Assembly: GCF_910592395.1 (NCBI RefSeq)
Contig: NC_088308.1
Location: 12,665,001 to 12,729,000 of the forward strand
Direction of reading: 5' to 3'
DNA length: 64,000 bases
Source of the DNA: Lineus longissimus
Lineage: Eukaryota; Nemertea; Pilidiophora; Heteronemertea; Lineidae
The notes under the pieces: generated by a model
What the model saw: the letters and a program-made list of their open reading frames with translations, nothing else
Database searches by the model: none
What the model was told of the DNA's origin: nothing
Part shown: one piece after another, positions 54,673-64,000 of the stretch
Numbering within the stretch: the stretch's first letter is position 1
How the letters are laid out: each line of letters starts with the position of its first letter
Position numbers and translations under genes: made by a program

Positions 54673-54900
54673 TGTAGCCGTCAAGGCCAGAAAAGTTCGC
54701 ACGACCCGTAATTCCTTTTTAATGTGTGGTAAACTGTAAGAAAACCATTTATTTTTTAATCATTAACAGGTATAATGTACAGGTATTTGCTAAATGAAAT
54801 AAGAGAAAAATGAACAGAATATAATTTGAGAAATACAAGTTTAAATAACTCGCCAATTCGTGGCTAGTTTACTGGGTAAAAAATACACCGCTCCAAGGGC
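54673..54900 (-). repeat. BEL/Pao 5' LTR (inner part)
   Basis: The plus strand begins TGTAGCCGTCAAGGCCAGAA, matching the 47243 copy with a few changes. Its minus-strand 3' end is ...CTACA. The outer end could not be fixed, because the other LTR is truncated and no target duplication was seen. It may extend to about 55150. Confidence 0.5.
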
Positions 54901-55855
54901 ATGGCAGAAGACTAACTAAAATAGGTTCCCTCATGTGCACTCACACCTCAGGCCCAGGTTAATTATATAAGCTATATCATTAGGCCTACTATTATTACAG
55001 CAAGTCAGAAATTCCACAAGGGCTATATCTCATGCCTGATGCGCGTAGTTCACTAAGCCAACTTTACTATCATGTCACTTTCAGCGTTTGTGGGCTGAGG
55101 GGTTATGCTCGCATTGCGATTCTATTTTTTCTCATTGGTTATCTATAAAATTCAAAAATTCAAATTCATTATTGAAATAAAAATGGACTGGTCTACTCCT
55201 CCCTCCTCCCGTAGGATGGGGGGGGGGGGTGAGGTTGCGTGCCGAAGTTAAACATTTTACATGCATTTTTTTATCAGCTCTATCTTTTGACACTGGTTTT
55301 GAGTCCATATCCTCTTCATCAAAAGATTGATTGGATACCTTAAAAACTAAATAAATGGTAAATGTGAACGGATTGTGACAGAAAGATGCTCATAACTCCT
55401 CCATTGTTGGATTCACGGAAAACCTTGTAAATTTGGATAAAATGCATGATTAATCTATTCATGCTGGATCATGGTAGACATGTTTGTCATGAATGATTAA
55501 AAAAAGGGTACTGGTCTACCCCTTGTCCCCCCCAAAAAAAATCACCTGAGCGCTAGGCCCCTGGGTCCCTAGTTTTCTATGGTCCTGACTAATAAAGGAG
55601 GAAGGATAGGTCAATATCCTCATGTTTCTCATGGTGGGCTGTGTGTCTGTGCATGTCCATACCACTACATGGCTCCCAAATGGCTAGGTGGATTATCACA
55701 ATGTTTTTCTCTGTTAAAAATGCACAGCTACCTCATCAATACAAAGCCTTTAGAATCGCCCATATATTCACTTGGCCTATGCAGTTCGGGACTATTTGTG
55801 GTGGCCATTGCCATCTCTGTTGTACTTTATTTGTTTTTCTTCTTCATGTATTTGT
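54901..55855. other. Unassigned sequence, includes a degenerate family-B tail
   Basis: The outer part of the BEL LTR may reach about 55150. At 55541-55575, CACCTGAGCGCTAGGCCCCT with GGGTCCCTAG resembles the family-B 3' end. G and C homopolymers at 55219 and 55528 are the other notable runs. No exon was recognised before 55860. Confidence 0.4.
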
Positions 55856-55859
55856 CTAG

Positions 55860-55956
55860 GCAGCAGAGTGTGAAGGATGTTTTAGAGGAGAAAGGTAAAG
55901 AGCTGGTGATATCAGGGGAGGTATTGATTGAAGAAGAAAAAGTGGAAACCGGCAAG
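55860..55956 (+). CDS. ABCC: ABCC (MRP-like) transporter, linker exon before TMD2
   Basis: It follows the acceptor TTTTTCTTCTTCATGTATTTGTCTAG and ends at GGCAAG|GTAAAC. In phase it reads QQSVKDVLEEKGKELVISGE and VLIEEEKVETGK. The ending 'EEEKxETGK' immediately before 'VKLSVY' is the hallmark of the linker between nucleotide-binding domain 1 and transmembrane domain 2 in multidrug-resistance-associated proteins. The first base completes a codon begun in an upstream exon. The next exon starts at 61518 with matching phase 0. Upstream exons for TMD1 and NBD1 were not found in the window. Confidence 0.8.
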
Positions 55957-56169
55957 GTAAACAAAATGAAGAAAGGAAATGTTTGAGCCTACTCACAAAC
56001 CATAAATTGACCATTTAGGTTATGGTTACACTCAAAGGTGAATTCGGCTCTGGTCTTGGGTCGCACGGATCAGTTCTGTGTTGAGAAGCTACATTCTGGC
56101 CAAATATCAATCAAGATGAAAATGTCTATAAAACCACAAAAATTGAGACATTATTATCTTACAAAGGGA

Positions 56170-56800
56170 GCAGTTGACAGTTAGGGTGTATCTATGCGTA
56201 TCTTCCCGGTACAGTAGTTGGCACGTTTCGTTTCTATTTGAGCTAGAAGGTTCTAAATTTGTGAGGACATGTATCTAGGGACCCTCTATTCTACCCAAAA
56301 AATGTGTTCCGCTCGGACTTCACATGGCCGCCATCTTGGGTGTATCTAATAAGGTTAAATGATATATCATCCTGGTTTTTGATTTGACCTACTTTTCAAG
56401 GTCACAGAGGTCAAAGTTCACTAAATCACTGATTGGTGGCACGTTACGTTTCTATTCGAGCTAGAAGGTTCTAAACTTGTGAGGACATATATCTAGGGAC
56501 CCTCTATTCTACCCCAAAAATGTGTCCCACTTCAAATATGGCCGACAGGAGTCTATCTTGAAAGTTCAACAAAGTCAGCTTGCAACCAAATTTCATGTGA
56601 TTGTATATCTATGTACTCTCCAAAAGATCCCTGATTTTCAGTTGAATCCATCTACCAATATGGCCGCCAGGTGGCCATCTTGAAAATTGAATAAAGTCCT
56701 ATTACCCCGAAAGAATTCAGGAAATGTGCTTTATGGTGTACTAATTTCGTTTATGGCTGCTAAATTTTGAGGACTTTATACCTGACTTAAACCTGGTGGA
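56170..56800 (+). repeat. Degenerate HINE-like tandem monomers (~225 bp)
   Basis: Two units start GGCACGTTTCGTTTCTATT (56220) and GGCACGTTACGTTTCTATT (about 56440), sharing GAGCTAGAAGGTTCTAAA and AGGGACCCTCTATTCTACCC. AGGTCACAGAGGTCA is intact at 56399-56413. ATGGCCGCCATCTTG-type motifs repeat. It lies in an ABCC intron; no head or tail is preserved. Confidence 0.55.
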
Positions 56801-56819
56801 TGCTGTTTAGGAGGACTGT

Positions 56820-57590
56820 TAACTGAACAAAGACAGGCAGATCCACACTCATGTACTTGTAAGTATTGAGAAAATCAATGACGCAATTCAAAGAATACAT
56901 TTTTGGATGTCAAAATTATCCTTAAAAAAAGAAATAAATTGCAATAAACATACAAAACGAGCACACATGAATTTTGGCGAAAACCACAACGTTTGTCAAC
57001 AAACGTTCTATTTTACAATTCGGCATTCTCAAGAGGCCTTTCAGCGCCAAATTTTCCACTTTGATGTGATCCCCAGCAGAATTTCCTGGCGAAAATCCTG
57101 GAATTTAACCTTTGTATGATTAAAAAATTTGATACAAAAAAGTGCTCAAGCCTCATTTCGATGAATGTAAAAGTTGTTAGTTGTGATGTAAACATAGAAA
57201 ATAAACTTGTGAAAAATGTGCTGTGCAACATTCTGACCATTACTAGCGATTTCGGACCATTTTTTTTACCAACGTATCCTATCAATATTGGTATCAAAAG
57301 AAAGGGTAGTCAAAAACCATGCACATATCTGAAAACCTTTTTGAAAAATTCCTTCAAATAAAAGAGTTGTGATCATTTTAAGTCTAAGCACTTCATGCAC
57401 CTTTCTGGAACATCCTGAAACTTGCAATCAAATAAGATAGTATAACCAAGAATAATTTGGACCGCCAAAATAACTCACCTGAAGTAAAGACATAACAAGC
57501 ATGCCCTATAATATTGTTAAAATTTAGGTTTCTTACCGAAAAACTGCCAAAAATGTACCTATTTCAGTGGCAGTGCAAAGATGATTGACT
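56820..57590. other. Intron sequence, nothing recognised
   Basis: AT-rich. The ORFs present lack motifs or splice context. Confidence 0.45.
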
Positions 57591-57597
57591 GGACCCT

Positions 57598-57763
57598 AGA
57601 GTAGATCCTCCCTAATAAGGACACCATTGGGACTGTCATATTATGATGTCCTTGATATGAGGTGACCTGATTATAAAGGTTACATTGAATGGAAAAAGCC
57701 AATTTCGGACCAAAACTAGTGTCCTTAATAGAGAGGTGTCTGCTAAGGGGAGTTCCACTGTTA
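57598..57763. mobile_element. Short TIR remnant, Tc1/pogo-like ends
   Basis: The right end (reverse complement CAGTGGAACTCCCCTTAGCA, then GACACCTCTCTATTAAGGAC) and the degenerate left end (GATCCTCCCTAATAAGGACACC) resemble the termini of the element at 78-1215. Only about 165 bp remains. Confidence 0.45.
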
Positions 57764-57769
57764 TACAGC

Positions 57770-59380
57770 ACCTTCGAGCATAAATTGAGTTTTAGTACAA
57801 CTAAAACACTTCATGTCAATAATACTCTCATCTCAATACACCCAATAGACAAACGCATGTTAATGTTTACAAAGCTAACCCACTTCCAGTTTACTTCCAA
57901 GTTGGGAATTCTCCTTGTGCTCCTTCGTGAAGCTTCCTAGAAAATAAACTTTGGTACCAGCCTGAAAAGTAGTGTACCTACAACGCTGAATAACCAGTAT
58001 AATTGTATGCAATCTAAAAGTTACCCTGGATAGTTCAAAGTATGAAAAACGGCAACTCCATACTCAAATTTACATACAAATCACGGATAAATCTCGCATA
58101 CCATCAATTCACCCCCCAATAATGCGAGATTTCACAGGAAGCTAGAAAAAAGAAATCCAAAAGATCTCGAACATATCAGTTTTAAATCTGCCTAAAATAC
58201 TACCTTTTATCAGTCATCTATGCAACAACTGACCAAAAATGAAAAGAATGATAATCATTATATTATATTCTTGCATTATTTCCCAACCGGATGATGTTAT
58301 CTGTTAGTTGAAGCAGAAAATGTACATGTGAGATTTACAGATGTCCAGAGTCAAATCCAAGATGAGGACATTGGTCTGAAATTGCTGCTATCACTGTCAC
58401 ATTCACTACTCAAGTCCATAGGATGAGCACCGGCGGATGGGGTTACCCTCTCCCTCACTTTCAGACTGAGCATCTTGTTTATCACCCTTTATACCAGGCT
58501 GTAGGCAAACTCTTTGATTAGGTAAGAATAAGTCAAATTACCATAAAATTCTTCCTCAGAATCGCTATCTGCTATTATTGCAACAACTTCATCTAAACTA
58601 ATAGTTCTTCTGGATGCCATTTTGATGTTTCACTTCAAAATTTTCACAAATAGATTTGATAAATAGTAAACAAATTTCTACAGCAGCCTGGCTTGAAATT
58701 TGTGTCCGGCATTGGCCTTGACCTTGCAGTATGCTATACTGCTGACGAAAATCAACAGGAGAGCCCTATATATTTCTTTGCAAAAGAGAATAAAAATGAC
58801 CTTGAGGCAGAATAGAACTCAAACGTGGTGTTTTTCGCCTAAATTCATGTGTGCACCTTTTATATGTGTGCAGCTTTTTTATGTTTATCTATTTCATTTG
58901 AGGATAACTTTGGCGTGTTCTTTGAATTGCGTCATTGATTTTTGTAATACTTCCATGATTGCTGACCTGCCTTTCTTTTTTGGTTCTCGAAGGGGTGAAA
59001 GGTAAATGGGCGAATTGTTGATGGTCCTCAAGCTGCCTCGATGGCCTGGTGGATACACCCTCTGCCTATCACACGGTAGACCCGAGTCTACCATACTGAT
59101 TTAGGGTAACTTGGTGGTTAAACCACTAAAAGTGAGGTGCATATGATATCTTATTGTCAAAGGTATCAGATGGACACAGGTATTTTACCACTGTGTGCAT
59201 GCTTGCTGCTATTTTCGAGATGCACACATATTCCCAGGTATCATCCAGGCCATGCTGCTAAATTTGATGGCCTGCCTTGGATACACAATATTAAGATAAG
59301 ACTTTCGGTCCGCCGTCCTTCAACAGTGGTGGGCAAAAGTTAATATAACCTCCATGTCTCATTTCATCTACCACCAAATC
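57770..59380. other. Intron sequence with a weak tRNA-like patch
   Basis: Around 59030-59095 (CGATGGCCTGGTGGATACAC ... CGGTAGACCCGAGTCTACC) there is an A-box-like and hairpin sequence that may be a SINE head. The rest is unassigned. Confidence 0.4.
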
Positions 59381-59387
59381 ATTCCCA

Positions 59388-59419
59388 GGTGAGCACAATG
59401 TCCCCAGAACATTTCATTT
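59388..59419 (+). mobile_element. Family-A 3' end, degenerate
   Basis: GGTGAGCACAATGTCCCCAG followed by AACATTTCATT. The hairpin has mutated, and no head is seen upstream within 300 bp. Confidence 0.45.
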
Positions 59420-59799
59420 TGAAATTGTTTGAAAAAAGCCCAGTGCCCATGCATTTGTTCACATATCGTTAACCCTTTGAACCCTGCAGGCCGCTGAGCC
59501 CCACCCTAATGGCCGCTAAAGCAGCCTGGCATGCATGAGGGGACCACAACTTCCCGAGCATGATTGCGATTATTTTGGTTTCGCAATTAGATGGTAGATG
59601 TCATCCCTTAACCCTTGGAGATCGCTAGCAACAACCAATGATAGGTTAAAGGCTCTAGATTTTGAGTTCTGAAAACAGCAACAAGTTGGTTGGTCATAAG
59701 CAATACAATGCATTTAGTAAGAAGCAGGATTTCCGTGTGTTTCAATGATGAATCACATGTAATAGTTTTCATTTAAAGCATGTGTTCAAAAGGGGGATC

Positions 59800-60105
59800 A
59801 ATTGTAGAGTCGTTAGAGCACCGGGCTCACAACCAGGAGGTCATACGTTCGATGCTCGGACTGATCAGCACTGTTTGATCTTTGTGTCCTTGGTCAGGGC
59901 ACTTAACCCTACCAGGTACTTGCTTCTCTCCACCCAGGAGTAAACGGGTACCAGGCTTGCCTAGGAGGTTAACCTGCGATAGACCAGCATCCTATCCAGG
60001 GGGTAATACTCCTAGTCACTTAATGCTGGGGAATCAGAGATAAGCTCTGGCCGGATGAGCTGTTTGCGGCTCGGGCAATGGACCAGCCATCTTTAACTTT
60101 AACGA
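59800..60105 (+). mobile_element. tRNA-derived SINE
   Basis: The head has an A-box region (GTAGAGTCGTTAGAGCACCG) and a B box (ACGTTCGATGC). The body contains GTGTCCTTGGTCAGGGCACT, CTCTCCACCCAGGAGTAAAC, CACTTAATGCTGGGGAATC and GATAAGCTCTGGCCGGATGA, a central domain shared by SINEs of many invertebrates. It ends near CTTTAACTTTAACGA. Located in the ABCC intron. Confidence 0.7.
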
Positions 60106-60799
60106 ACATGTGAGTCCGATGCACTTCTAAAAACGGTACCTACCGGCCCATAATTAAACCTTTTCATGTTGGGGATCTGCTGGAAAAACTGTTTGCTGCT
60201 ATCTTATGGCCAGTTTCACATCAGTTTTGTATAAAATGCGAAGCTTCCACACTGGGCTCGGATTCATTGGAAATTGGCACCGACCGAACGTAGCCAGTTA
60301 CTTGACAAATTCCTGAAGGAAATTGTCAAAGTTTTTGTTGTTGTATATACACTTTTCTGAAACAGTTTCTCTCTGGCTGCAGCTTCACCCAAACTGCTTT
60401 TTGTTTTTAGCGAAGCATCATTTTCAGGGGGAAGGGTAATTGCAATTTTGGCAGCTATTTTCATTTGTAAACATTCTGTGCAACACTATTAAGATGGGCG
60501 AGACAGGTCTTTTACACATAGGCCTATTACATGTAAGATTGGCCCTTTGTATAGGGGGAGGGGTTCACCAGATGTTCAGTATTTCTCCTAGAGTCCTGTC
60601 TAGTCATTGAAAACTTTTTATTCGAGTTAAGATAATCATGCATTAGTATTTGTTATGTATGGACAGTTTTCAGATTTCTGCAGCATATAAAAATGTTCGA
60701 ATCATCCTTTTAATACCCCCACGACTAGATATTCAAGCATATGTAAAATGAACCTCAAATTTACAATCATTTTCCTGACTTCAGTGCATGCGTACTTAA

Positions 60800-61474
60800 A
60801 GGGAAGCTATGGGAATGATTCCCCATTTGACCAACAGTTACAACCTTAACATCTACGTAAACTGCGTATTCTTAAAAACAACTGTGGCTCTTGGTTTTAT
60901 AAATAAACAAACATTAATGAGTGAAATAGATTATTTTAATTGCTTATTTTTGAATCGAGTATGCCGCCATCTTGGTGGATTTTAATCTGGTCTCTCCTCC
61001 AAACGAAGAGTCAATGACGTCATGGATGCAGCCATTGTGACAATCAGCTGTTCGAACAATGGCGAATGCTTGGAATGACAGATGACAGTTCTTCAATTTC
61101 TTCGGGTTCTTCGTCGACGTCCGGCGATGAATCCTTCGATTACAACCGTGCATCAGCAGAAGAACGAGCAGGTGTAGTTCCCTATGCGTTTGAGCCAAGG
61201 TACCAGGGCAGAAAAAGGTCTGAAAACTTAGTGGAAACGAGTAGTACTCGCCTTGATGAAAAAACTGCATCCATGACCATGACGTCATTCGCCCGGGAGA
61301 TTTGAACAAACATGGCTACCCCCACAAACTGCTTATTAAATACGATTTTCTGTACTATCTAGGAATATTCATCATATCCTTGGTGTAGAGTATTGGTTTG
61401 TCATGTAACTTGGTATGTATTTGTTTAAAAAAATATTTGGTTTTGCTGCATCAATTTATTCCCATAGCTTCCCT
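60800..61474. mobile_element. TTAA-flanked TIR element, 675 bp
   Basis: The ends AGGGAAGCTATGGGAAT are perfectly inverted and flanked by TTAA (60796-60799, 61475-61478), as for piggyBac or Kolobok. A plus-strand frame at 61066-61305 reads MTDDSSSISSGSSSTSGDES then FDYNRASAEERAGVVPYAFE and PRYQGRKRSENLVE. A Ser/Asp-rich start followed by 'PYAFEP' is a form I associate with proteins of transposon origin. It is cut before any zinc-binding domain. Located in the ABCC intron, 40 bp before the next exon. Confidence 0.7.
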
Positions 61475-61517
61475 TTAAGGGATGTGTCGTAATATGATGA
61501 TTCTGGTTCTGCTGCAG

Positions 61518-61749
61518 GTTAAGCTGTCAGTCTACATGAAGTATTTTAGTGCACTCCAGTGGAAGCTGTTCATACCATTCCTCCTCTGTTTTGTCTGTGC
61601 TAAGGGGGCCGAAATCTATTCCAACATTTGGCTGGCCACTTGGACAAACTACACATCAACCTTGAATTCAAGTGCAACCAATCATAGTGACATACAAGCA
61701 AAAAACAACTATTACCTTGGCATGTTTGGGGGCATCGGGGCAGGAGAAG
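61518..61749 (+). CDS. ABCC: ABCC transporter, first exon of TMD2
   Basis: After acceptor GGTTCTGCTGCAG the frame reads VKLSVYMKYFSALQWKLFIP, a hydrophobic helix (FLLCFVCAKGAEIYSNIWLA), then TWTNYTSTLNSSATNHSD with several Asn-glycosylation sequons, and NYYLGMFGGIGAGE to donor AAG|GTAAGA. This is the first transmembrane helix and first extracellular loop of TMD2 in MRP-type exporters, which move glutathione conjugates and other organic anions out of cells using ATP. It leaves phase 1, matching the exon at 62333. Confidence 0.9.
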
Positions 61750-62332
61750 GTAAGACATATATTTCTTTGCATGTACCATTCAAGCCCTTACTTCTGCACT
61801 CAGGAATGAGCCCATATCAGATTCCTACCTTCATAGGCTCTCCAGGGGCCTGCAAGATACATTTGTGAAGGGGGAAGGTTAAGTCTGAAAACTCTTTGAA
61901 ATAAGTTAAGAGCCCAAAAAATCACGAAGTTAGTCCTTTTGGGTAAAACACATGAACGCTCCTGACTGTAGGGTCATTTTGGGCTTAACTCTGACCCTAC
62001 ATTACAGTGGCTGTTGGTTAGCAGCAGAAGCCTTTTGATTTTGGGTTTGAAGTTCAAAGGTGAATGTCAGCTTGTTCGAAGGAAATGAAATTAGTATAGT
62101 AATAGTACTTATAATAAGCTTTTCCATAGTGCCTGTTTCAGATTACTTGGTTTCTGTTCACAAATGCTTTGTGATTATTGTACACCCAGCCTCCATCAAA
62201 GAAAGCTTTCTGGGGTTTCAAAGAGTGGGCACAAAGCACTCGATAAAGGAACGAAGTACCTGTCGGGGAGTAAAATTCTTTTGCATATGATCTTTTAATA
62301 AATACAGTTTTGTCTTTTCTTTGTTTTTTCAG

Positions 62333-62643
62333 CTGTCTTTGTTGTGATCTGCTACTTCATCTATGCGTGTGCCTCTGTTCGAGCTTCATTCAGCCTTCAT
62401 TCCAGTATGTTGGATAACATCCTCAAAGCACCAATGGCATTCTTCGATACAACACCTGTAGGGCGTATTGTAAATCGCTTCTCACGGGATATGGATACAA
62501 TTGATACCGAGATTCCAAACACATTTTCAAGTTTGATCGACTGCATGTTGTGCGTGGTGAGCACAATTGTCGTAATATCCTACAGCACCCCTATATTTCT
62601 AGCAATGCTATTGCCTTTGAGCATCCTATACTATCTCATCCAG
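62333..62643 (+). CDS. ABCC: ABCC transporter, second exon of TMD2
   Basis: Acceptor TTTGTTTTTTCAG, donor CAG|GTAAGT. In phase it reads AVFVVICYFIYACASVRASF, then HSSMLDNILKAPMAFFDTTP, VGRIVNRFSRDMDTIDTEIP and the hydrophobic CMLCVVSTIVVISYSTPIFL. 'APMxFFDTTPxGRIxNRFSxDxDTID' is the conserved coupling segment of ABCC TMD2. The frame is fully open with no mutations. The next exon (after LLPLSILYYLIQ) was not found before 64000, so either the intron runs past the window end or the exon is short. Confidence 0.92.
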
Positions 62644-62874
62644 GTAAGTTGGAGAATAAACCCTTACTACAAATTATTTTGTCAGTCATTGTTGTCCATA
62701 AAAATTGTTTTGCTCGGGGTGAGTACTTTAAATTCAGTACAAATAGAACCCGGCAGAAGACAACCTTTGACAGCAAATGTTGGTCTAATCCGATTCTTGA
62801 CTTGGTAATTAAAGGGCAAAAACTCCAAATTTTGATCGTAGGTATCTCTCATGATAAGGATACATATATTGAGC
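62644..62874. other. ABCC intron start
   Basis: Short family-like debris (CTAATCCGATTCTTGACTTG, GGTATCTCTCATGATAAGGATACAT) resembles part of a family-A monomer cut by the SINE that follows. Confidence 0.4.
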
Positions 62875-63125
62875 CATCGCGGGGAGCGGGCTGGCACAAA
62901 GGTTGAGCATTGGCATTGTGATCGGGAGGTCCCAGGTTCAATATCCGGCCGGTGCCCCTCTTAACTGGCCTGAAACGTCCTTTGGGATGCGCTAGATTGT
63001 GGCTGCCCCTTGATTTACCAGAAAGGTATCTGGATCGGCTGGGAAATAATACCTGCGATTGTTAAGCACTTTGAGACATGAGTATATATTACAGTGAAAA
63101 GCGCTCTTTGAAAACTCACTATTAT
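62875..63125 (+). mobile_element. tRNA-derived SINE with ATT-rich tail
   Basis: It has a B box (CCAGGTTCAATATCCGGCC), the 3' domain AAGCACTTTGAGACATGAG and GAAAAGCGCTCTTTGAAAAC, then an ACTATTATTGTTATCAT tail. The 'GCGCT' 3' domain followed by an (ATT)n tail is typical of SINEs mobilised by an RTE- or L2-like LINE. It is of a different family from the SINE at 59800. Confidence 0.7.
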
Positions 63126-63171
63126 TGTTATCATCATATTCATTTTACATGATTATGAAACCCAGCTTTAT

Positions 63172-64000
63172 GGCTCACCTGAGGGGAATCTATACAACAC
63201 CACTGTGTCCGTCTTCCATCATGATCGTGGTTGCCTGTATCCTGGTTTCACCTGACTCCATATGTCATGTTACCGCGGACACCGAATTTTGGTCCGATCT
63301 GATTCTTGACTTGGCCACCTGGGTGGAAACCTTAAAAGTGTTATATCTCTTATGAGTGACTCGTTTTCAATGAAATGTTTATGGTAGGTTCTCCTAGTAA
63401 GGATACATCACATATCATACAGGTCTTTGATTTGAGATAATCAATGTCACAGAGATCAAATGGCAAATTTGGTACACATGACTCCCTACATCATATAACC
63501 TCTGACACAGAATTTAGTTTTGGCCACCAGGGGACCAAAGCTAAAAAAGGTAAAAGTTTTATGGTAGGTTCTCCTAGTGAGGATACATCACATATCCTAC
63601 GGGTTTTTGATTTGACTTAAGTGTCAAGGTCACAGAGGTCATACGGTGTGAATTGTCTGTTTGAGTGTAACTATGGCACGTTTCTGAACTGCTAAAGCTA
63701 TGAACTTGACATTTTGTACAGATGACTCCCTGTGTCAGGTAACCACTGAAAACGAATTTCTGTCCGATCTGATTCTTGTGACTTGGCCACCAGGGAACCT
63801 AAAGTGGAAACCTATAAAGTGTGATATCGCTCTTATGAGTGACTCCTTTTCGATAAAATTTTTATTGTAGGTTCTCCTAGCAAGGATACATCACATGTCT
63901 TACAGGTTATTCATTTGACCTAGTTTTCAAGGTCACAGAGGTCAAATGGCGTAAATTGGTTGTTTTAGTGTAAAAATGGCACGTTGCCTATTAACCGCTA
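63172..64000 (+). mobile_element. Family-A type HINE-like repeat, cut by the window end
   Basis: The head variant GGCTCACCTGAGGGGAATC is followed by CACTGTGTCCGTCTTCC. Monomers carry CCACCAGGGGACC (about 63521), GGCACGTTTC (63675), CCACCAGGGAACC (about 63787) and AGGTCACAGAGGTCA (63930-63944). The next GGCACGTT is at 63978. Located within the ABCC intron. Confidence 0.55.

Larger units (their letters stand above)
47243..54900 (-). mobile_element. BEL/Pao LTR retrotransposon, deleted and interrupted
   Basis: On the minus strand the order is LTR (from 54673 rightward, outer edge not defined), gag start, DIRS insertion, rest of gag, zinc knuckle, aspartic protease, start of the RT region, then directly about 55 bp of LTR 3' end (47243-47297). 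The LTR end matches 54673-54722. RT, RNase H, integrase and most of the 3' LTR are deleted. The protein family is clear from the gag (DUF1759-like) and peptidase (DUF1758-like) regions. The right boundary given is approximate. Confidence 0.75.

Noticed and set aside
58700-59005. 101-codon ORF in the ABCC intron
   Set aside because: No domain, no codon bias and no splice context; consistent with chance in AT-rich sequence.

Overview
The window reads as nuclear DNA of a metazoan, most likely a marine invertebrate. The evidence is GT-AG spliced exons of an ABCC-type transporter, a varied set of eukaryotic transposons (Harbinger, Ty3/gypsy, BEL/Pao, DIRS, non-LTR, piggyBac/Kolobok-type, Tc1-type) and tRNA-derived SINEs. 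I cannot name the species. Some short terminal motifs look like bivalve/lancelet repeats, but that is only an impression. There is no prokaryotic or organellar content.

Layout. 1-2440: a TA-flanked TIR element, then the first copy of an abundant repeat ('family A'). 4130-14965: an old non-LTR retrotransposon fragment (RT C-terminus, RNase H, 3' tail), split by a 4.7-kb two-gene Harbinger element (4461-9167) and by a complete 4967-bp Ty3/gypsy element (9579-14545). The Harbinger itself holds a later family-A copy (6247-7379). 15415-21917: a 6.5-kb inverted repeat with arms of 3.1-3.4 kb; each outer end carries an outward-facing LTR plus the start of a gag. 22-32 kb: MITEs, tandem repeats and large family-A type elements. 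31.7-37.5 kb: a fold-back minisatellite element split by a 5-kb family-A element, which holds two further TIR elements. 37.7-38.4 kb: a piggyBac-type remnant. 39.6-43.0 kb: a 'family B' element enclosing a small two-exon gene and nested TIR elements. 47.2-55 kb: a deleted BEL/Pao element on the minus strand, interrupted by a 5.1-kb DIRS-type element with inverted terminal repeats and an internal complementary region. 55.9-62.6 kb: three plus-strand exons of an ABCC (MRP-like) transporter, with SINEs and MITEs in the introns.

The most unusual content is the group of repeats I call families A, B and relatives. Each starts after a T run with a perfect hairpin (e.g. AGCTCACCTC/GAGGTGAGCT) and a GTC-rich microsatellite. 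It continues as tandem monomers of about 300 bp and ends with the hairpin arm again (GGTGAGC), a second GC-rich hairpin and a short T-rich tail. This matches Helentron-associated (HINE/Pearl-like) elements. Across copies and families the monomers keep three boxes: GGCACGTTTC, a CTCF-like core (CCACCAGGGGGC) and a DR3 nuclear-receptor-like repeat (AGGTCA-CAG-AGGTCA).

The only good candidate for a resident host gene is the ABCC transporter. Everything else recognised is mobile or repeat-derived, and most coding regions carry stops or frameshifts. Coordinates of repeat edges are by eye, good to about 5-20 bases except where a target-site duplication fixes them.
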